DNA of 64,000 nucleotides from Azospirillum rugosum (lineage in GTDB: Bacteria; Pseudomonadota; Alphaproteobacteria; Azospirillales; Azospirillaceae). The notes beneath the pieces are model-generated. The model was not told where the DNA came from. It worked only from the letters and a program-made list of their open reading frames with translations, and did no database searches. The stretch spans positions 124,001-188,000 of the forward strand of contig NZ_JAGINP010000003.1 of the NCBI RefSeq assembly GCF_017876155.1, written 5' to 3'. The position numbers and the translations under genes were made by a program. Shown here one piece after another: positions 1 through 11,497 of the stretch (position 1 is its first letter; each line of letters begins with the position of its first letter).

Positions 1-1199
1 AGCCCCTTCTGGAAGCCCGGGCGGATGTTGCGGACCTCAAACAGTTCCTTCCACACCCAGGACGCCTTCAGCGCCTCCGGGTAGGCGGTGACCTCACGCC
101 CGTTGGTGCCGCCGGTCAGGTGCTCGAAGATCGCCTCGGCCGCCAGCATGCCCGACTTCATGGCGGTGTGGTTGCCCTTGATCTTCGGCACGTTCAGGAA
201 GCCGGCGGCGTCGCCGACGATCAGCCCGCCGGGGAAGGTGAGCTTGGGGATCGACTGCAAGCCGCCCTCCGACAGCGCGCGGGCGCCGTAGGCGATGCGC
301 CGGCCGCCCTCGAAGGTCGGGCGGATGGCCGGGTGCGTCTTGTAGCGCTGGAACTCCTCGAACGGCGAGAGGTGCGGGTTCTCGTAGTCGAGCCCGACCA
401 CGAAGCCGACCGACACCAGGTTGCCCTCCATGTGGTAGAGCCAGCTGCCGCCGTAGGTCTTGGGGTCCATCGGCCAGCCGATGGTGTGGACGATCAGGCC
501 GGGCTGCGACTTGGCGGGGTCGACCTCCCACAGCTCCTTGATGCCGATGCCGTAGGTCTGCGGGTCGACGCCGTCGCGCAGGTCGAACTTGTCGAACAGC
601 GTCTTGGTGAGCGAGCCGCGGCAGCCCTCGGCGAAGATGGTCTGCTTGGCGTGCAGCTCCATGCCCGGCGTGTAGTTGCCGGTGCGCTCGCCGTCCTTGC
701 CGATGCCCATGTCGCCGGTGGCGACGCCCTTGACGGCGCCGTCCTCGTCGTAGAGCACCTCCGCCGCGGCGAAGCCGGGGTAGATCTCCACGCCCAGCTC
801 CTCGGCCTGGGCGGCCATCCAGCGGGCGAGGTTGCCGAGGCTGATGATGTAGTTGCCGTGATTGTGCATCTGCGGCGGAGTGAAGGGCGACTTCAGCGCC
901 TTGGTCGGGGTGAGAAAGAGGAAGCGGTCCTCGCGGGCCGGCGTGGTGAGGGGTGCCCCCTTCTCCTTCCAGTCCGGGATCAGCTCGTCGAGCGCGTGCG
1001 GCTCGAACACGGCGCCCGACAGCAGGTGGGCACCGACCTCCGAACCTTTCTCGATGACGCAGACCGACAGCTCCTGCCCGGCCTCATTGGCCAGCTGTTT
1101 CAGGCGGATGGCCGCGCTCAGGCCCGACGGGCCGGCTCCGACGACGAGGACGTCGTACTCCATCACCTCGCGCGGGTCGCGATCCATCGCCTCAGCCAT
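1..1199 (-). CDS. Electron transfer flavoprotein-ubiquinone oxidoreductase (ETF-QO), partial
   Basis: This gene starts at 1199 and runs off the left edge, so about 400 N-terminal residues are visible of the roughly 540-560 usual for the family. ETF-QO passes electrons from reduced ETF, the acceptor of acyl-CoA dehydrogenases, to membrane ubiquinone. An N-terminal FAD-binding motif [12 protein letters not shown] lies near residue 20, and the later family motif [16 protein letters not shown] is present. The C-terminal 4Fe-4S cysteines would lie outside the window. The ATG has an AGAGG ribosome site nearby. It sits 19 bp behind the universal stress gene and downstream of the leucine operon, whose dehydrogenases feed this enzyme. 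The family call is very secure; only completeness is unknown. Confidence 0.95.
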   Translation of the reverse strand, partial: MAEAMDRDPREVMEYDVLVVGAGPSGLSAAIRLKQLANEAGQELSVCVIEKGSEVGAHLLSGAVFEPHALDELIPDWKEKGAPLTTPAREDRFLFLTPTKALKSPFTPPQMHNHGNYIISLGNLARWMAAQAEELGVEIYPGFAAAEVLYDEDGAVKGVATGDMGIGKDGERTGNYTPGMELHAKQTIFAEGCRGSLTKTLFDKFDLRDGVDPQTYGIGIKELWEVDPAKSQPGLIVHTIGWPMDPKTYGGSWLYHMEGNLVSVGFVVGLDYENPHLSPFEEFQRYKTHPAIRPTFEGGRRIAYGARALSEGGLQSIPKLTFPGGLIVGDAAGFLNVPKIKGNHTAMKSGMLAAEAIFEHLTGGTNGREVTAYPEALKASWVWKELFEVRNIRPGFQKG

Positions 1200-1218
1200 G
1201 TCGGTTTTCCTCTTTTTC

Positions 1219-2049
1219 TTAGTGGGACAACAATACGGGCAGGGTCATCTGCCGCAGAATCTGGCGGGTGTTGCTGCCGCGGCCGAACAGCGGGAATAAG
1301 GAGCCGCCATAACCGCCGAAGCCGCCCATCACCAGCAGGTCGGCGCCGTGGTCGGAGGCGCGCGACAGCACGGCGTCCATGGGCGTCATGGTGCTGATGG
1401 TCAGGCGCTCCTGCTCCGCGGTCACACCGTGGCTCGCCAGATGCTCCAGGATATCCACCTGAGGAACGTTGCCGCCCTCCCCTCCTCCGGGATGCGTGTG
1501 GAAGGCGAGAAGAAGCACCGACGACGCCCGCTTCAGCAACGGCAGGGCGTCGTTCACGGCGCGCGCGGCCTCACGGCTGCCGTTCCAGGCGATGACCGGG
1601 CGGTCGCCCAGGCGCGGGAAGCGGCCGGCGTGGGGCACGACCAGGATCGGGCGTCCGGCGTTGAGCACCACCTCCTCGATCAGGTCCGGCGGCACGCGGT
1701 TGTCGCCGTTCGGGTCGTGCTGGCCGAAGATGGCGAGGTCGACGTAGCGGCAGCAGATGGTCGTCTCGGAAATGACGTGGCCGTATTCGCCGTGGCCGAG
1801 CTGCCACCAGCGGCATTTGACGCCGGCCTCGCGCGCCTTCGCCTCGAAGCTGTCCTTCGCCCGCTCCGCCGCCTGGAGCAGCGCCGGCCCGGCCCGCCGC
1901 GTGACGATGCCGGCGCCGGAGGTCTCGCTCTGCGCGAACAGGCCGGTCAGGGTGGCGCCATGGCTCTGCGCCAGGGACAGGGCGAGGGTCAGGCGCTCTT
2001 CGCACCGTTCGGTGTCGTCCAGATGCACCAGCAGGTTCGTGTAGCTCAT
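1219..2049 (-). CDS. Universal stress protein, tandem UspA-type
   Basis: This 276-residue soluble protein has the length of a two-domain Usp protein. The first domain begins [15 protein letters not shown] second Usp unit begins near residue 150 ([16 protein letters not shown]) and ends with the ATP-binding type signature MGGFGGYGG followed by [10 protein letters not shown] and a final strand LPVLLSH. UspA proteins bind ATP or act in stress survival; the partner here cannot be told. It is transcribed toward ETF-QO with a 19-bp gap and probably shares its transcript. The leucine operon lies upstream, separated by a palindromic repeat that may end or attenuate that transcript. Confidence 0.88.
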   Translation of the reverse strand: MSYTNLLVHLDDTERCEERLTLALSLAQSHGATLTGLFAQSETSGAGIVTRRAGPALLQAAERAKDSFEAKAREAGVKCRWWQLGHGEYGHVISETTICCRYVDLAIFGQHDPNGDNRVPPDLIEEVVLNAGRPILVVPHAGRFPRLGDRPVIAWNGSREAARAVNDALPLLKRASSVLLLAFHTHPGGGEGGNVPQVDILEHLASHGVTAEQERLTISTMTPMDAVLSRASDHGADLLVMGGFGGYGGSLFPLFGRGSNTRQILRQMTLPVLLSH

Positions 2050-2073
2050 GGCACCCTCCCCGTTTCAATTGTG

Positions 2074-2187
2074 TCCCCTCTCCCCTCTGGGGAGAGGGTT
2101 AGGGTGAGGGGGTCCTGCTTCGCTGGGACGTCCGGCAGAAGCGCAACCCCCTCACCCCGACCCTCTCCCCAGAGGGGAGAGGGAGAT
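2074..2187. repeat. Family A inverted repeat element
   Basis: A roughly 115-bp intergenic palindrome begins CCCCTCTCCCCTCTGGGGAG and ends with the reverse complement. Its two long arms surround a short centre containing GACGTCCGGC. Near copies lie at 18727-18842 and 58554-58669. It could fold as a strong RNA hairpin between liuE and the stress gene. Confidence 0.85.
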
Positions 2188-2190
2188 TGA

Positions 2191-3092
2191 CTACGCACAG
2201 CCCCGCGCGCGGGCGACCTTGGACGCCGTCGGACGGGCGATGGCTTCGCTGATGTAGGCTCCCGCCGCGACCAGCCTGTCCAGATCCACGCCAGTGTCGA
2301 TGCCCAGCCCGTTCAGCATGTAGAGCACGTCCTCGCTCGCCACGTTGCCCGATGCTCCCTTGGCGTAGGGACAGCCGCCCAGGCCGGCGACGGAGCTGTC
2401 CACCACCGCCACGCCCAGCTCCAGCGCCGCCAGGATGTTGGCGAGCGCCTGCCCGTAGGTGTCGTGGAAGTGGACGGCGATCCGGTCCATCGGCACGCGC
2501 TCCGCCACCGCGGCGATCATCGCCTGGGCCTTGCTCGGCGTGCCGGTGCCGATGGTGTCGCCGAGCGAGATCTCGTAGCAGCCCATGGCGAGCAGCTTGC
2601 CCGCCACGTCGGCCACCGCGGCCGGCGCGATCTCCCCCTCATAGGGGCAGCCGAGCACGCAGGAGACGTAGCCGCGCACCGGCAGTCCCTGGGCCTTGGC
2701 GGCCTCCATGACGGGCGCGAAGCGCTCCAGGCTCTCGGCGATGGAGCAGTTGATGTTCTTCTGGCTGAAGCTTTCGGAGGCCGCGCCGAAGACCGCTACC
2801 TCGTCGGCCTTGGCGGCGAGCGCGCCCTCCAGTCCCTTGGCGTTCGGCGTCAGCGCGACGTAGCGCACACCCGGCTTGCGCCGGATTCCGGCGAAGACGT
2901 CGGGCGTGTCGGCCATCTGCGGGACCCACTTGGGCGAGACGAAGCTGCCGGCCTCGATCGCCGTCAGGCCGGCGTCGGTCAGGCGGTCCACCAGCCCGAT
3001 CTTCACGTCGGTGGGGACGATCTGCTTTTCGTTCTGGAGGCCGTCGCGCGGGCCGACCTCCACCATGCGGACGAATTTGGGCAGGCGCATGC

Positions 3093-3096
<4 letters not shown>
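2191..3096 (-). CDS. liuE: Hydroxymethylglutaryl-CoA lyase
   Basis: The product cleaves HMG-CoA to acetoacetate and acetyl-CoA, the last step of leucine breakdown. The 301-residue length is normal. The TIM-barrel start carries [12 protein letters not shown], and the active-site cysteine loop [14 protein letters not shown] is intact near residue 240. The ATG overlaps the carboxylase alpha stop by four bases (ATGA), and the upstream GGAG is the ribosome site, which indicates translational coupling. It is the last gene of the leucine operon. The family call is nearly certain; the symbol follows the liu nomenclature and fits the full operon context. Confidence 0.96.
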
Positions 3097-5099
<2,003 letters not shown>

Positions 5100-5104
5100 C
5101 GGTC

Positions 5105-5887
5105 TCAGCTCCGCCACGCCGGTTCACGCTTGTCCAGAAAGGCGCCCACGCCCTCCTTCCCCTCGTCGCTCGCCCGCTGTCGGGCGATGCGCTGGGCGGT
5201 GTCGAGCATCACGTCGGTGCTCATCGGCCGGCGCGCCACGGCGCGGACCAGCTCCTTCGCCGCGGTCTGCGAGGCCGGGCCGCATTGCAGCAGATTGCGC
5301 AGGGTGGACGCTACGGCGCCTTCCAGCTCCTCCGCCTTCACGGTCTGGTGCAGCAGGCCGAGCCGCAGGGCTTCCGCGGCGGAGAAGCGCTCGGCCGTGA
5401 GGAAGTAGCGGCGGCAGGCGCGCTCGCCCATCGCGGCGATGACGTAGGGGCTGATGACCGCGGGGATCAGGCCAAGCCGCACCTCGGTCAGCGCGAAGCT
5501 GGCCGTGTCGGCGGAAATGGCGATGTCGCAGGCGGCGACCAGCCCCACCCCACCGCCGAAGGCCGACCCCTGCACCACGGCGACCGTGGGCTTCGGGCAT
5601 TCGTCCAGCGTGCGCAGCATGGTGGCGAGGCCCATGGCGTCCTGGACATTCTCCTCGTGGCTGTAGCCGGCCATCTTCTTCATCCAGCCGAGGTCGGCGC
5701 CAGCGGAGAAGCTTTTCCCCGCCCCACGCAGCAGGACGGCGCGGACGGCCGGATCGGCGCCCAGCTTCCGGAAGGCGTCGGTCAGGTCGGCGATGACGTG
5801 CTCGTTGAAGGCGTTGTGCACCTCGCCCCGGTTCATGGTGACGGTGGCGACGCCATTTGCGGCCGTGTCGATCAGAATGTCGCTCAT
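5105..5887 (-). CDS. liuC: Methylglutaconyl-CoA hydratase (enoyl-CoA hydratase family)
   Basis: A crotonase-fold protein of 260 residues. The oxyanion-hole segments are visible: SFSAGADLGWM near residue 70 and SAFGGGVGLVAACD near 115. By position between the two carboxylase subunit genes and upstream of HMG-CoA lyase, it should hydrate 3-methylglutaconyl-CoA to HMG-CoA. The start chosen is the ATG at 5887 (MSDILIDTA). Another ATG at 5902 would overlap the carboxylase beta stop (TGATG) and add five residues, so the exact start is open. Family membership is certain; substrate is inferred from the operon. Confidence 0.93.
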   Translation of the reverse strand: MSDILIDTAANGVATVTMNRGEVHNAFNEHVIADLTDAFRKLGADPAVRAVLLRGAGKSFSAGADLGWMKKMAGYSHEENVQDAMGLATMLRTLDECPKPTVAVVQGSAFGGGVGLVAACDIAISADTASFALTEVRLGLIPAVISPYVIAAMGERACRRYFLTAERFSAAEALRLGLLHQTVKAEELEGAVASTLRNLLQCGPASQTAAKELVRAVARRPMSTDVMLDTAQRIARQRASDEGKEGVGAFLDKREPAWRS

Positions 5888-5901
5888 GCTTCGGACCCCC
5901 A

Positions 5902-7509
5902 TCACATCCGGAAGACGCCGAAGGTGGTCTTCTCGACCGGCGCGTTCAGCGATGCCGACAGGCCGAGGCCCAGCACCATGCGGGTGTCCGCCGGGTCGAT
6001 GATGCCGTCGTCCCACAGCCGGGCGGAGGCGTAGTAGGGATGCCCCTGGTGCTCGTACTGCTGGCGGATCGGGGCCTTGAAGGCCTCCTCCTCCTCCGGC
6101 GCCCAGCTCTTGCCCTGGGACTCCATGGCGTCGCGGCGGACCTGGGCGAGCACGCCGGCCGCCTGCTCCCCGCCCATGACGGAGATGCGGGAGTTCGGCC
6201 ACATCCAGAGGAAGCGCGGGCTGTAGGCGCGGCCGCACATGCCGTAGTTGCCGGCGCCGTAGCTGCCGCCGATGATGACCGTGAATTTCGGCACCTTGGC
6301 GCAGGCGACGGCGGTGACCAGCTTGGCCCCGTCCTTGGCGATGCCGCCAGCCTCGTACTTGCGGCCGACCATGAAGCCGGTGATGTTCTGCAGGAAGACC
6401 AGCGGAATGCCGCGCTGGCAGCACAGCTCAACAAAGTGCGCGCCCTTCAGGGCGGATTCGCTGAACAGGATGCCGTTGTTGGCGATGATGCCGACGGGAT
6501 AGCCGAAGATGTGGGCGAAGCCGCAGACCAGCGTCGTGCCGTAGAGCGGCTTGAACTCGTCCAGCACCGAGCCGTCCACGACGCGGGCGATCACCTCGCG
6601 CACGTCGAAGGGCTTGCGCGGGTCGCTGGGGATCACGCCGTACAGCTCGCGCGGGTCGTAGGCCGGCTCCTGCGGGTCGCGCAGGTCGAGGTCGATGCGC
6701 TTGGTGCGGTTCAGGTTCGACACGACCTTGCGCGCCATGGCGAGCGCGTGCGCGTCGTTCAGCGCGTAATGGTCGGTGACGCCGGAGGTGCGGGAGTGGA
6801 CGTCGGCCCCGCCCAGATCCTCGGCGGAGACCACCTCGCCGGTCGCGGCCTTTACCAGCGGCGGGCCGCCCAGGAAGATGGTGCCCTGGTTGCGGACGAT
6901 GATCGCCTCGTCCGACATGGCCGGGACATAGGCGCCGCCGGCCGTGCAGCTGCCCATGACCACCGCGATCTGCGGGATGCCCTGGGCCGACATGTTGGCC
7001 TGGTTGAAGAAGATGCGGCCGAAATGGTCGCGATCGGGAAAGACCTCGTCCTGGTTCGGCAGGTTGGCGCCGCCCGAATCCACCAGATAGATGCAGGGCA
7101 GGTTGTTCTGCTGGGCGACTTCCTGCGCACGCAGGTGCTTCTTGACGGTCAGCGGGAAATAGGTGCCGCCCTTCACGGTGGCGTCGTTGACGACCACCAT
7201 GCATTCCTGGCCGGCGACGCTGCCGATGCCGGTGATGATGCCGGCCGCCGGGATGTCGTCGTCATAGACCTGGTAGCCGGCCATCTGCGACAGCTCCAGG
7301 AACGGCGAGCCGACGTCGAGCAGCTGGCGGATGCGCTCACGCGGCAGCAGCTTGCCGCGCGACAAATGCTTGTCGCGCGCCTTCGCGCCGCCGCCCTGCT
7401 TGATGGCGCCGACCTTCTCGCGCAGGTCGGCGACCAGCGCGGACATGGCGTCGGCGTTCGTCTGGAACTCGGCGGAGCGCGCGTTCAGGGCGCTCTTCAG
7501 GACGGTCAT
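5902..7509 (-). CDS. liuB: 3-methylcrotonyl-CoA carboxylase beta subunit (carboxyltransferase)
   Basis: This subunit moves the carboxyl group from biotin to 3-methylcrotonyl-CoA. The 535-residue length is typical. The open frame continues upstream to 7647, but the ATG at 7509 has GGGAGG eight bases before it and matches the family start ([12 protein letters not shown]). Carboxyltransferase signatures include [19 protein letters not shown] and a glycine-rich [16 protein letters not shown] segment in the N-terminal half, and [16 protein letters not shown] in the C-terminal half. The region upstream of the start carries a palindromic repeat, not coding sequence. Confidence 0.96.
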   Translation of the reverse strand: MTVLKSALNARSAEFQTNADAMSALVADLREKVGAIKQGGGAKARDKHLSRGKLLPRERIRQLLDVGSPFLELSQMAGYQVYDDDIPAAGIITGIGSVAGQECMVVVNDATVKGGTYFPLTVKKHLRAQEVAQQNNLPCIYLVDSGGANLPNQDEVFPDRDHFGRIFFNQANMSAQGIPQIAVVMGSCTAGGAYVPAMSDEAIIVRNQGTIFLGGPPLVKAATGEVVSAEDLGGADVHSRTSGVTDHYALNDAHALAMARKVVSNLNRTKRIDLDLRDPQEPAYDPRELYGVIPSDPRKPFDVREVIARVVDGSVLDEFKPLYGTTLVCGFAHIFGYPVGIIANNGILFSESALKGAHFVELCCQRGIPLVFLQNITGFMVGRKYEAGGIAKDGAKLVTAVACAKVPKFTVIIGGSYGAGNYGMCGRAYSPRFLWMWPNSRISVMGGEQAAGVLAQVRRDAMESQGKSWAPEEEEAFKAPIRQQYEHQGHPYYASARLWDDGIIDPADTRMVLGLGLSASLNAPVEKTTFGVFRM

Positions 7510-7553
7510 GGCCGTCGTCCTCCCGTCTTCTTCTTTGTTGCCGGTGTTGTTGC

Positions 7554-7630
7554 CGTTGGGTTTCGGCTTCGCCTGCACCCAACCTACGCGGTCATCCGTA
7601 GGTTGGGTGGAGCGCGGCGAAACCCAACAC
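7554..7630. repeat. Family C inverted repeat (GTTGGGT ... ACCCAAC)
   Basis: A 77-bp imperfect palindrome with outer arms around GTTGGGTTTCG and CGAAACCCAAC and inner arms ACCCAACCTACG and CGTAGGTTGGGT. It lies between the second acyl-CoA dehydrogenase gene and liuB. A close copy is at 47742-47816. Confidence 0.85.
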
Positions 7631-7636
7631 CCCCCT

Positions 7637-8770
7637 TTAAGAAGCAAGCGCGCGGCTGATGACCAGCCGCTGGATGTCGCTGGTGCCCTCGTAGATCTGG
7701 CAGACGCGGACGTCGCGGTAGATGCGCTCCACCGGGAAGTCGTTCAGGTAGCCATAGCCGCCGTGGATCTGGATGGCGTCGGAGCAGACGCGCTCCGCGA
7801 TCTCCGAGGCGAACAGCTTCGCCATGGCGGCTTCCTTCAGGCAGGGCTCGCCCGCGTCGCGGAGGGAGGCTGCGTGCAGGACCAGCTGCCGCGCGGCCTC
7901 CACCTTCGTCGCCATGTCGGCCAGCCGGAAGGCCACCGCCTGGTGCTGGATGATCGGCACGCCCATGCTCTGCCGCTCCTGCGCGTAGCGGACGGCGTGG
8001 TCGAGGGCGGAACGCGCCATGCCCACGGACTGGGAGGCGATGCCGATGCGCCCGCCCTCCAGGTTGGCGAGCGCCACCCGGTAGCCGCCGCCCTCCGCAC
8101 CCAGCATCAGGTCGGCCGGGATGCGGCAGTCCTCCAGCACGATCTGGCAGGTGTCGGAGCAGCTTTGGCCCAGCTTCTCCTCGACGCGGGCGACTTGGAA
8201 GCCGGGCGTGTCGGTCGGCACGATGAAGGCGGTGATGCCCTTCTTGCCGGCGTCCGGGTTGCTGACCGCGAAGACGATGGCGACGTCGGCGTTCTTGCCC
8301 GACGTGATGAACTGCTTGGTGCCGTTCAGGACCCAGTGGTTGCCGTCGCGGCGCGCGCGGGTCTTGATGGCCGCCGCGTCGGACCCGGCTTGCGGCTCGG
8401 TCAGGCAGAAGCAGCCGAGCTGTTCGCCGCGCGCCATCGGCTTCAGGAAGCGTTCCTTCTGCTCGGGGCTGCCGAATTTCAGGATCGGCATACAGCCGAC
8501 GGAGTTGTGCACGCTCATGATGGTGGAGATGGCGCCGTCGCCGGCCGCGATCTCCTCGATGGCGAGCGCGTAAGCGACGTGGTCGGTGCCGGCGCCGTCG
8601 AACTCGTCGGGCACCAGCATGCCCATCAGGCCGAGCTGGCCCATCTCGGCCAGTTCCTCCCTGGGGAAGGCGCCGGTCCGGTCGCGTTCGGCGGCGGTTG
8701 GCGCCAGCCGCTCCGTCGAGAACGCGCGCGCCATGTCGCGCACCATCCGCTGCTCTTCCGTCAGCCGCAT
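7637..8770 (-). CDS. Acyl-CoA dehydrogenase
   Basis: This 377-residue flavoenzyme oxidises an acyl-CoA to the enoyl-CoA and hands electrons to ETF. The ATG at 8770 was chosen because GGAGG sits six bases before it; the frame stays open a further ten codons. FAD/substrate motifs [13 protein letters not shown] and [13 protein letters not shown] are present. The catalytic glutamate is in the usual short-chain enzyme position within [11 protein letters not shown] near the C-terminus, unlike the isovaleryl enzyme upstream. Its place inside the leucine operon suggests a short or branched acyl-CoA, but the exact substrate cannot be read from sequence. Confidence 0.93.
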   Translation of the reverse strand: MRLTEEQRMVRDMARAFSTERLAPTAAERDRTGAFPREELAEMGQLGLMGMLVPDEFDGAGTDHVAYALAIEEIAAGDGAISTIMSVHNSVGCMPILKFGSPEQKERFLKPMARGEQLGCFCLTEPQAGSDAAAIKTRARRDGNHWVLNGTKQFITSGKNADVAIVFAVSNPDAGKKGITAFIVPTDTPGFQVARVEEKLGQSCSDTCQIVLEDCRIPADLMLGAEGGGYRVALANLEGGRIGIASQSVGMARSALDHAVRYAQERQSMGVPIIQHQAVAFRLADMATKVEAARQLVLHAASLRDAGEPCLKEAAMAKLFASEIAERVCSDAIQIHGGYGYLNDFPVERIYRDVRVCQIYEGTSDIQRLVISRALAS

Positions 8771-8789
8771 GTGTTTCCTCCCGAATGCC

Positions 8790-8864
8790 ATTGCCCCCAC
8801 CCTCCCCGCTTCGCGGGTCCCCTCCCTCCCCTGCGTAGCGGGGGAGGGTTAGGGTGGGGGCAAT
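8790..8864. repeat. Family B inverted repeat, short form
   Basis: A 75-bp palindrome with outer arms ATTGCCCCCACCCT and AGGGTGGGGGCAAT and a centre rich in CCCTCCC and GGGAGGG. It lies between the thiolase and acyl-CoA dehydrogenase genes. Relatives occur at 23538, 28960 and 45101. Confidence 0.85.
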
Positions 8865-8872
8865 ACTCCCCC

Positions 8873-10054
8873 TCAGACCAACTCCACCGCCACCGCCGTG
8901 GCCTCGCCGCCGCCGATGCAGAGCGAGGCGACGCCGCGCTTCAGCCCGTTCTTCTCCAGCGCCGCCAGCAGCGTCACCAGGATGCGCGCACCCGAGGCGC
9001 CGATAGGGTGGCCCAGCGCGCAGGCGCCGCCGTGGACGTTGATCTTGTCGTGGGGAATATCGAGTTCGCGCATCGCGGCCATGGCGACCACGGCAAAGGC
9101 CTCGTTCAGCTCAAAGAGGTCCACGTCCTTGGCCGACCAGCCGGCGCGCTCCAGCACCTTGTTGATGGCGCCCACGGGCGCGGTGGTGAACCAGGCCGGG
9201 GCCTGGGCGTGGTTGGAATGCGCCTTGATCTCCGCGATGATCGGCAGGCCCAGCTTCTCCGCGTTCGACCGGGTGGTCAGCACGAGCGCCGCCGCACCGT
9301 CGGAGATGGAGGAGGCGTTAGCGGCCGTTACCGTGCCGTCCTTGGCGAAGGCGGGCTTCAGCGTCGGGATCTTGGCCGGGTCGGCTTTCAGCGGCTGCTC
9401 GTCCTTGTCCACCACCGTGTCGCCTTTGCGGCCCTTGACCGTGATGGCGGTGATTTCCTTCTGGAAGCTGCCATCCTCGGTGGCGCGCTTGGCGCGGGCC
9501 AGGCTTTCCACGGCGTAGGCGTCCTGGGCCTCGCGGGTGAACTGGTAATGGGTGGCGCATTCCTCCGCGAAGGTGCCCATCAGCCGGCCGCGGTCATAGG
9601 CGTCCTCCAGCCCATCGAGGAACATGTGGTCGAGCACCTTGCCGTGCCCCAGCCGGTAGCCGCCGCGCGCGCGGTCCAGCAGGTAGGGGGCGTTCGACAT
9701 GCTCTCCATGCCGCCGGCCACCATGACCGAGGCCGAGCCGGCCTTGATCAGGTCGGTGGCGAGCATCACCGCCTTCATGCCCGAGCCGCAGACCTTGGAG
9801 ATGGTGGTGCAGCCCGCGGCCTCCGGAATGCCGGCGCCGATGGAGGCCTGGCGGGCGGGCGCCTGGCCGAGGCCGGCCGGCAGCACGTTGCCCATGAAGA
9901 CCTCGTCCACGGCGTCGGGCGACAGGCCGGCGCGCTCCAGCGCCGCCTTGATCGCGGCGGAGCCGAGCTGCGGCGCAGTCAGGCCCTGCAACTCGCCCTG
10001 GAAGCCGCCCATCGGCGTGCGGGCGGCGCCCGCGATGACAACGGTGTCGGTCAT
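8873..10054 (-). CDS. Thiolase (acetyl-CoA C-acyltransferase)
   Basis: A 393-residue thiolase of normal length. The nucleophilic cysteine lies in KVCGSGMKAV near residue 90. The C-terminal catalytic histidine and cysteine motifs NVHGGACALGHPIGASGAR and SLCIGGGEATAVAVE are intact. In this operon the likely job is cleaving acetoacetyl-CoA, the product of leucine breakdown after CoA transfer, to two acetyl-CoA, or making it in reverse. Chain-length preference cannot be judged. It follows the isovaleryl-CoA dehydrogenase gene by 24 bp and is surely co-transcribed with it. Confidence 0.93.
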   Translation of the reverse strand: MTDTVVIAGAARTPMGGFQGELQGLTAPQLGSAAIKAALERAGLSPDAVDEVFMGNVLPAGLGQAPARQASIGAGIPEAAGCTTISKVCGSGMKAVMLATDLIKAGSASVMVAGGMESMSNAPYLLDRARGGYRLGHGKVLDHMFLDGLEDAYDRGRLMGTFAEECATHYQFTREAQDAYAVESLARAKRATEDGSFQKEITAITVKGRKGDTVVDKDEQPLKADPAKIPTLKPAFAKDGTVTAANASSISDGAAALVLTTRSNAEKLGLPIIAEIKAHSNHAQAPAWFTTAPVGAINKVLERAGWSAKDVDLFELNEAFAVVAMAAMRELDIPHDKINVHGGACALGHPIGASGARILVTLLAALEKNGLKRGVASLCIGGGEATAVAVELV

Positions 10055-10078
10055 GACCCTCTTCCCCTCCCTTGGCGC

Positions 10079-11251
10079 TTACGCCGTTTCCTTGAACAGC
10101 TCGCGGCCGATCAGCATGCGGCGGATCTCGCTGGTGCCGGCGCCGATCTCGTAGAGCTTGGCGTCGCGCAGCAGGCGGCCCGTCGGGTATTCGTTGATGT
10201 AGCCGTTGCCACCCAGGGTTTGAATGGCCTCCAGCGCCATCCAGGTCGCCTTTTCCGCGGCGTAGAGGATCGCGCCGGCGGCGTCCTTGCGGGTGGTCTC
10301 GCCGCGGTCGCAGGCCTTGGCGACGGTGTACACGTAGGCCTTGGCGGCGTTCATGATCGTGTACATGTCGGCGATCTTGCCCTGCATCAGCTGGAACTCG
10401 CCGATGGACTGGCCGAACTGCTTGCGGTCGTGGATGTAGGGAATGACCACGTCCATGCAGGCCTGCATGATGCCGAGCGGCCCGCCGGCCAGCACAGCGC
10501 GCTCGTAGTCCAGGCCCGACATCAGCACGTTCACGCCGCGCCCGACGCCGCCCAGGATGTTCTCCTCCGGCACCTCGCAGTCCTCGAACACCAGCTCCCC
10601 GGTGTTGGAGCCGCGCATGCCCAGCTTGTCGAGCTTCTGCGCAACGGAGAAGCCCTTGAACGACTTCTCGATCAGGAAGGCGGTGATGCCCTTCGGGCCG
10701 GCGTTGACGTCGGTCTTGGCGTAGACCACCAGCGTGTCGGCGTCCGGGCCGTTGGTGATCCACATCTTGGTGCCGTTCAGGACGTAGCGGTCGCCCGTCT
10801 TCTCGGCGCGCAGCTTCATCGACACGACGTCGGAGCCCGCGTTCGGCTCCGACATGGCGAGCGCGCCGATGTGCTCGCCGGAGATCAGCTTCGGCAGGTA
10901 GCGGCGCTTCTGCTCCTCCGTGCCGTTCTTGCGGATCTGGTTGACGCAGAGGTTGGAGTGCGCGCCGTAGCTGAGGCCGACCGAGGCGGAGGCGCGGGAG
11001 ATCTCCTCCATCGCCACGACATGCTCCAGGTAGCCCATGCCGGCCCCGCCATACTCCTCCTCCGCCGTGATGCCGAGCACGCCGAGGTCGCCGAACTTGC
11101 GCCACAGCTCGTTCGGGAACTCGTTGGTCCGGTCGATCTCCGCCGCGCGGGGAGCGATCTCGTCGGCGGCGAAGCTGCGCACCGAATCGCGCAGCATGTC
11201 CGCGGATTCGCCGAGGTCGAAGTTCAGGGTCGGGTACTGGTTGGACAGCAT
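10079..11251 (-). CDS. liuA: Isovaleryl-CoA dehydrogenase
   Basis: The enzyme oxidises isovaleryl-CoA to 3-methylcrotonyl-CoA. The diagnostic feature is the displaced catalytic glutamate: it sits in [13 protein letters not shown] (about residue 250), while the C-terminal site that carries Glu in other dehydrogenases reads [11 protein letters not shown]. The start at 11251 ([15 protein letters not shown]) gives 390 residues, the family norm, and GGGGGAG lies upstream. It is the first gene of the leucine operon. Two tandem palindromes 39-76 bases upstream are strong operator candidates. Confidence 0.96.
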   Translation of the reverse strand: MLSNQYPTLNFDLGESADMLRDSVRSFAADEIAPRAAEIDRTNEFPNELWRKFGDLGVLGITAEEEYGGAGMGYLEHVVAMEEISRASASVGLSYGAHSNLCVNQIRKNGTEEQKRRYLPKLISGEHIGALAMSEPNAGSDVVSMKLRAEKTGDRYVLNGTKMWITNGPDADTLVVYAKTDVNAGPKGITAFLIEKSFKGFSVAQKLDKLGMRGSNTGELVFEDCEVPEENILGGVGRGVNVLMSGLDYERAVLAGGPLGIMQACMDVVIPYIHDRKQFGQSIGEFQLMQGKIADMYTIMNAAKAYVYTVAKACDRGETTRKDAAGAILYAAEKATWMALEAIQTLGGNGYINEYPTGRLLRDAKLYEIGAGTSEIRRMLIGRELFKETA

Positions 11252-11289
11252 GGTCTGGGCGCTCCCCCGATGATCGCTTTTTCTTTCTG

Positions 11290-11327
11290 CCATACGGCTG
11301 CGTATGGGACCGTACGGTAGCGTATGG
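11290..11327. promoter_or_regulatory. Tandem 18-bp operator pair before liuA
   Basis: Two inverted repeats of the form CCRTACG-N4-CGTATGG lie at 11290-11307 (arms CCATACG and CGTATGG, perfect) and 11310-11327 (arms CCGTACG and CGTATGG, one mismatch). Their starts are exactly 20 bp apart, close to two helical turns. The size and spacing fit paired TetR-type dimers. A related site with the same spacer length lies before the TetR gene at 28337-28354, which suggests that protein as the binder. Confidence 0.75.
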
Positions 11328-11352
11328 ACGTGGGCGTGGCAAGGGGTAGTGG

Positions 11353-11486
11353 GGAGTGGTCGTACTGGGCCCCCACCCTAACCCTCCCCCACCTTCGGCG
11401 AGGGAGGGAACTGCCGCCGGGCGTTCCTGAAAGCCCTCCCCCGCGAAGTGGGGGAGGGTTGGGTGGGGGCCCAGTGCGACCACTCC
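11353..11486. repeat. Family B inverted repeat, long form with terminal arms
   Basis: This 134-bp element has perfect outer ends, GGAGTGGTCG at 11353 and CGACCACTCC ending at 11486. Inside are long GC arms (TGGGCCCCCACCCTAACCCT and its inverse form) around a central AACTGCCGCCGGGCG. It lies between the aldehyde dehydrogenase gene and the liuA operator. The sharp matching ends make it look like a small non-autonomous mobile element. Confidence 0.82.
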
Positions 11487-11497
11487 CCCACCCCACC

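Noticed and set aside
5888..6424. A longer methylglutaconyl-CoA hydratase reading back to 6424
   Set aside because: The extra part overlaps the carboxylase beta gene in another frame and shows mirror-type composition; the crotonase domain begins at 5887.
7331..11320. A 1329-residue open frame on the plus strand across the leucine operon
   Set aside because: It lies opposite four well-supported genes and its composition (runs of Ala, Arg, Gly, Leu with His/Asp) is that of the mirror frame of GC-rich coding DNA. No family motif is seen.
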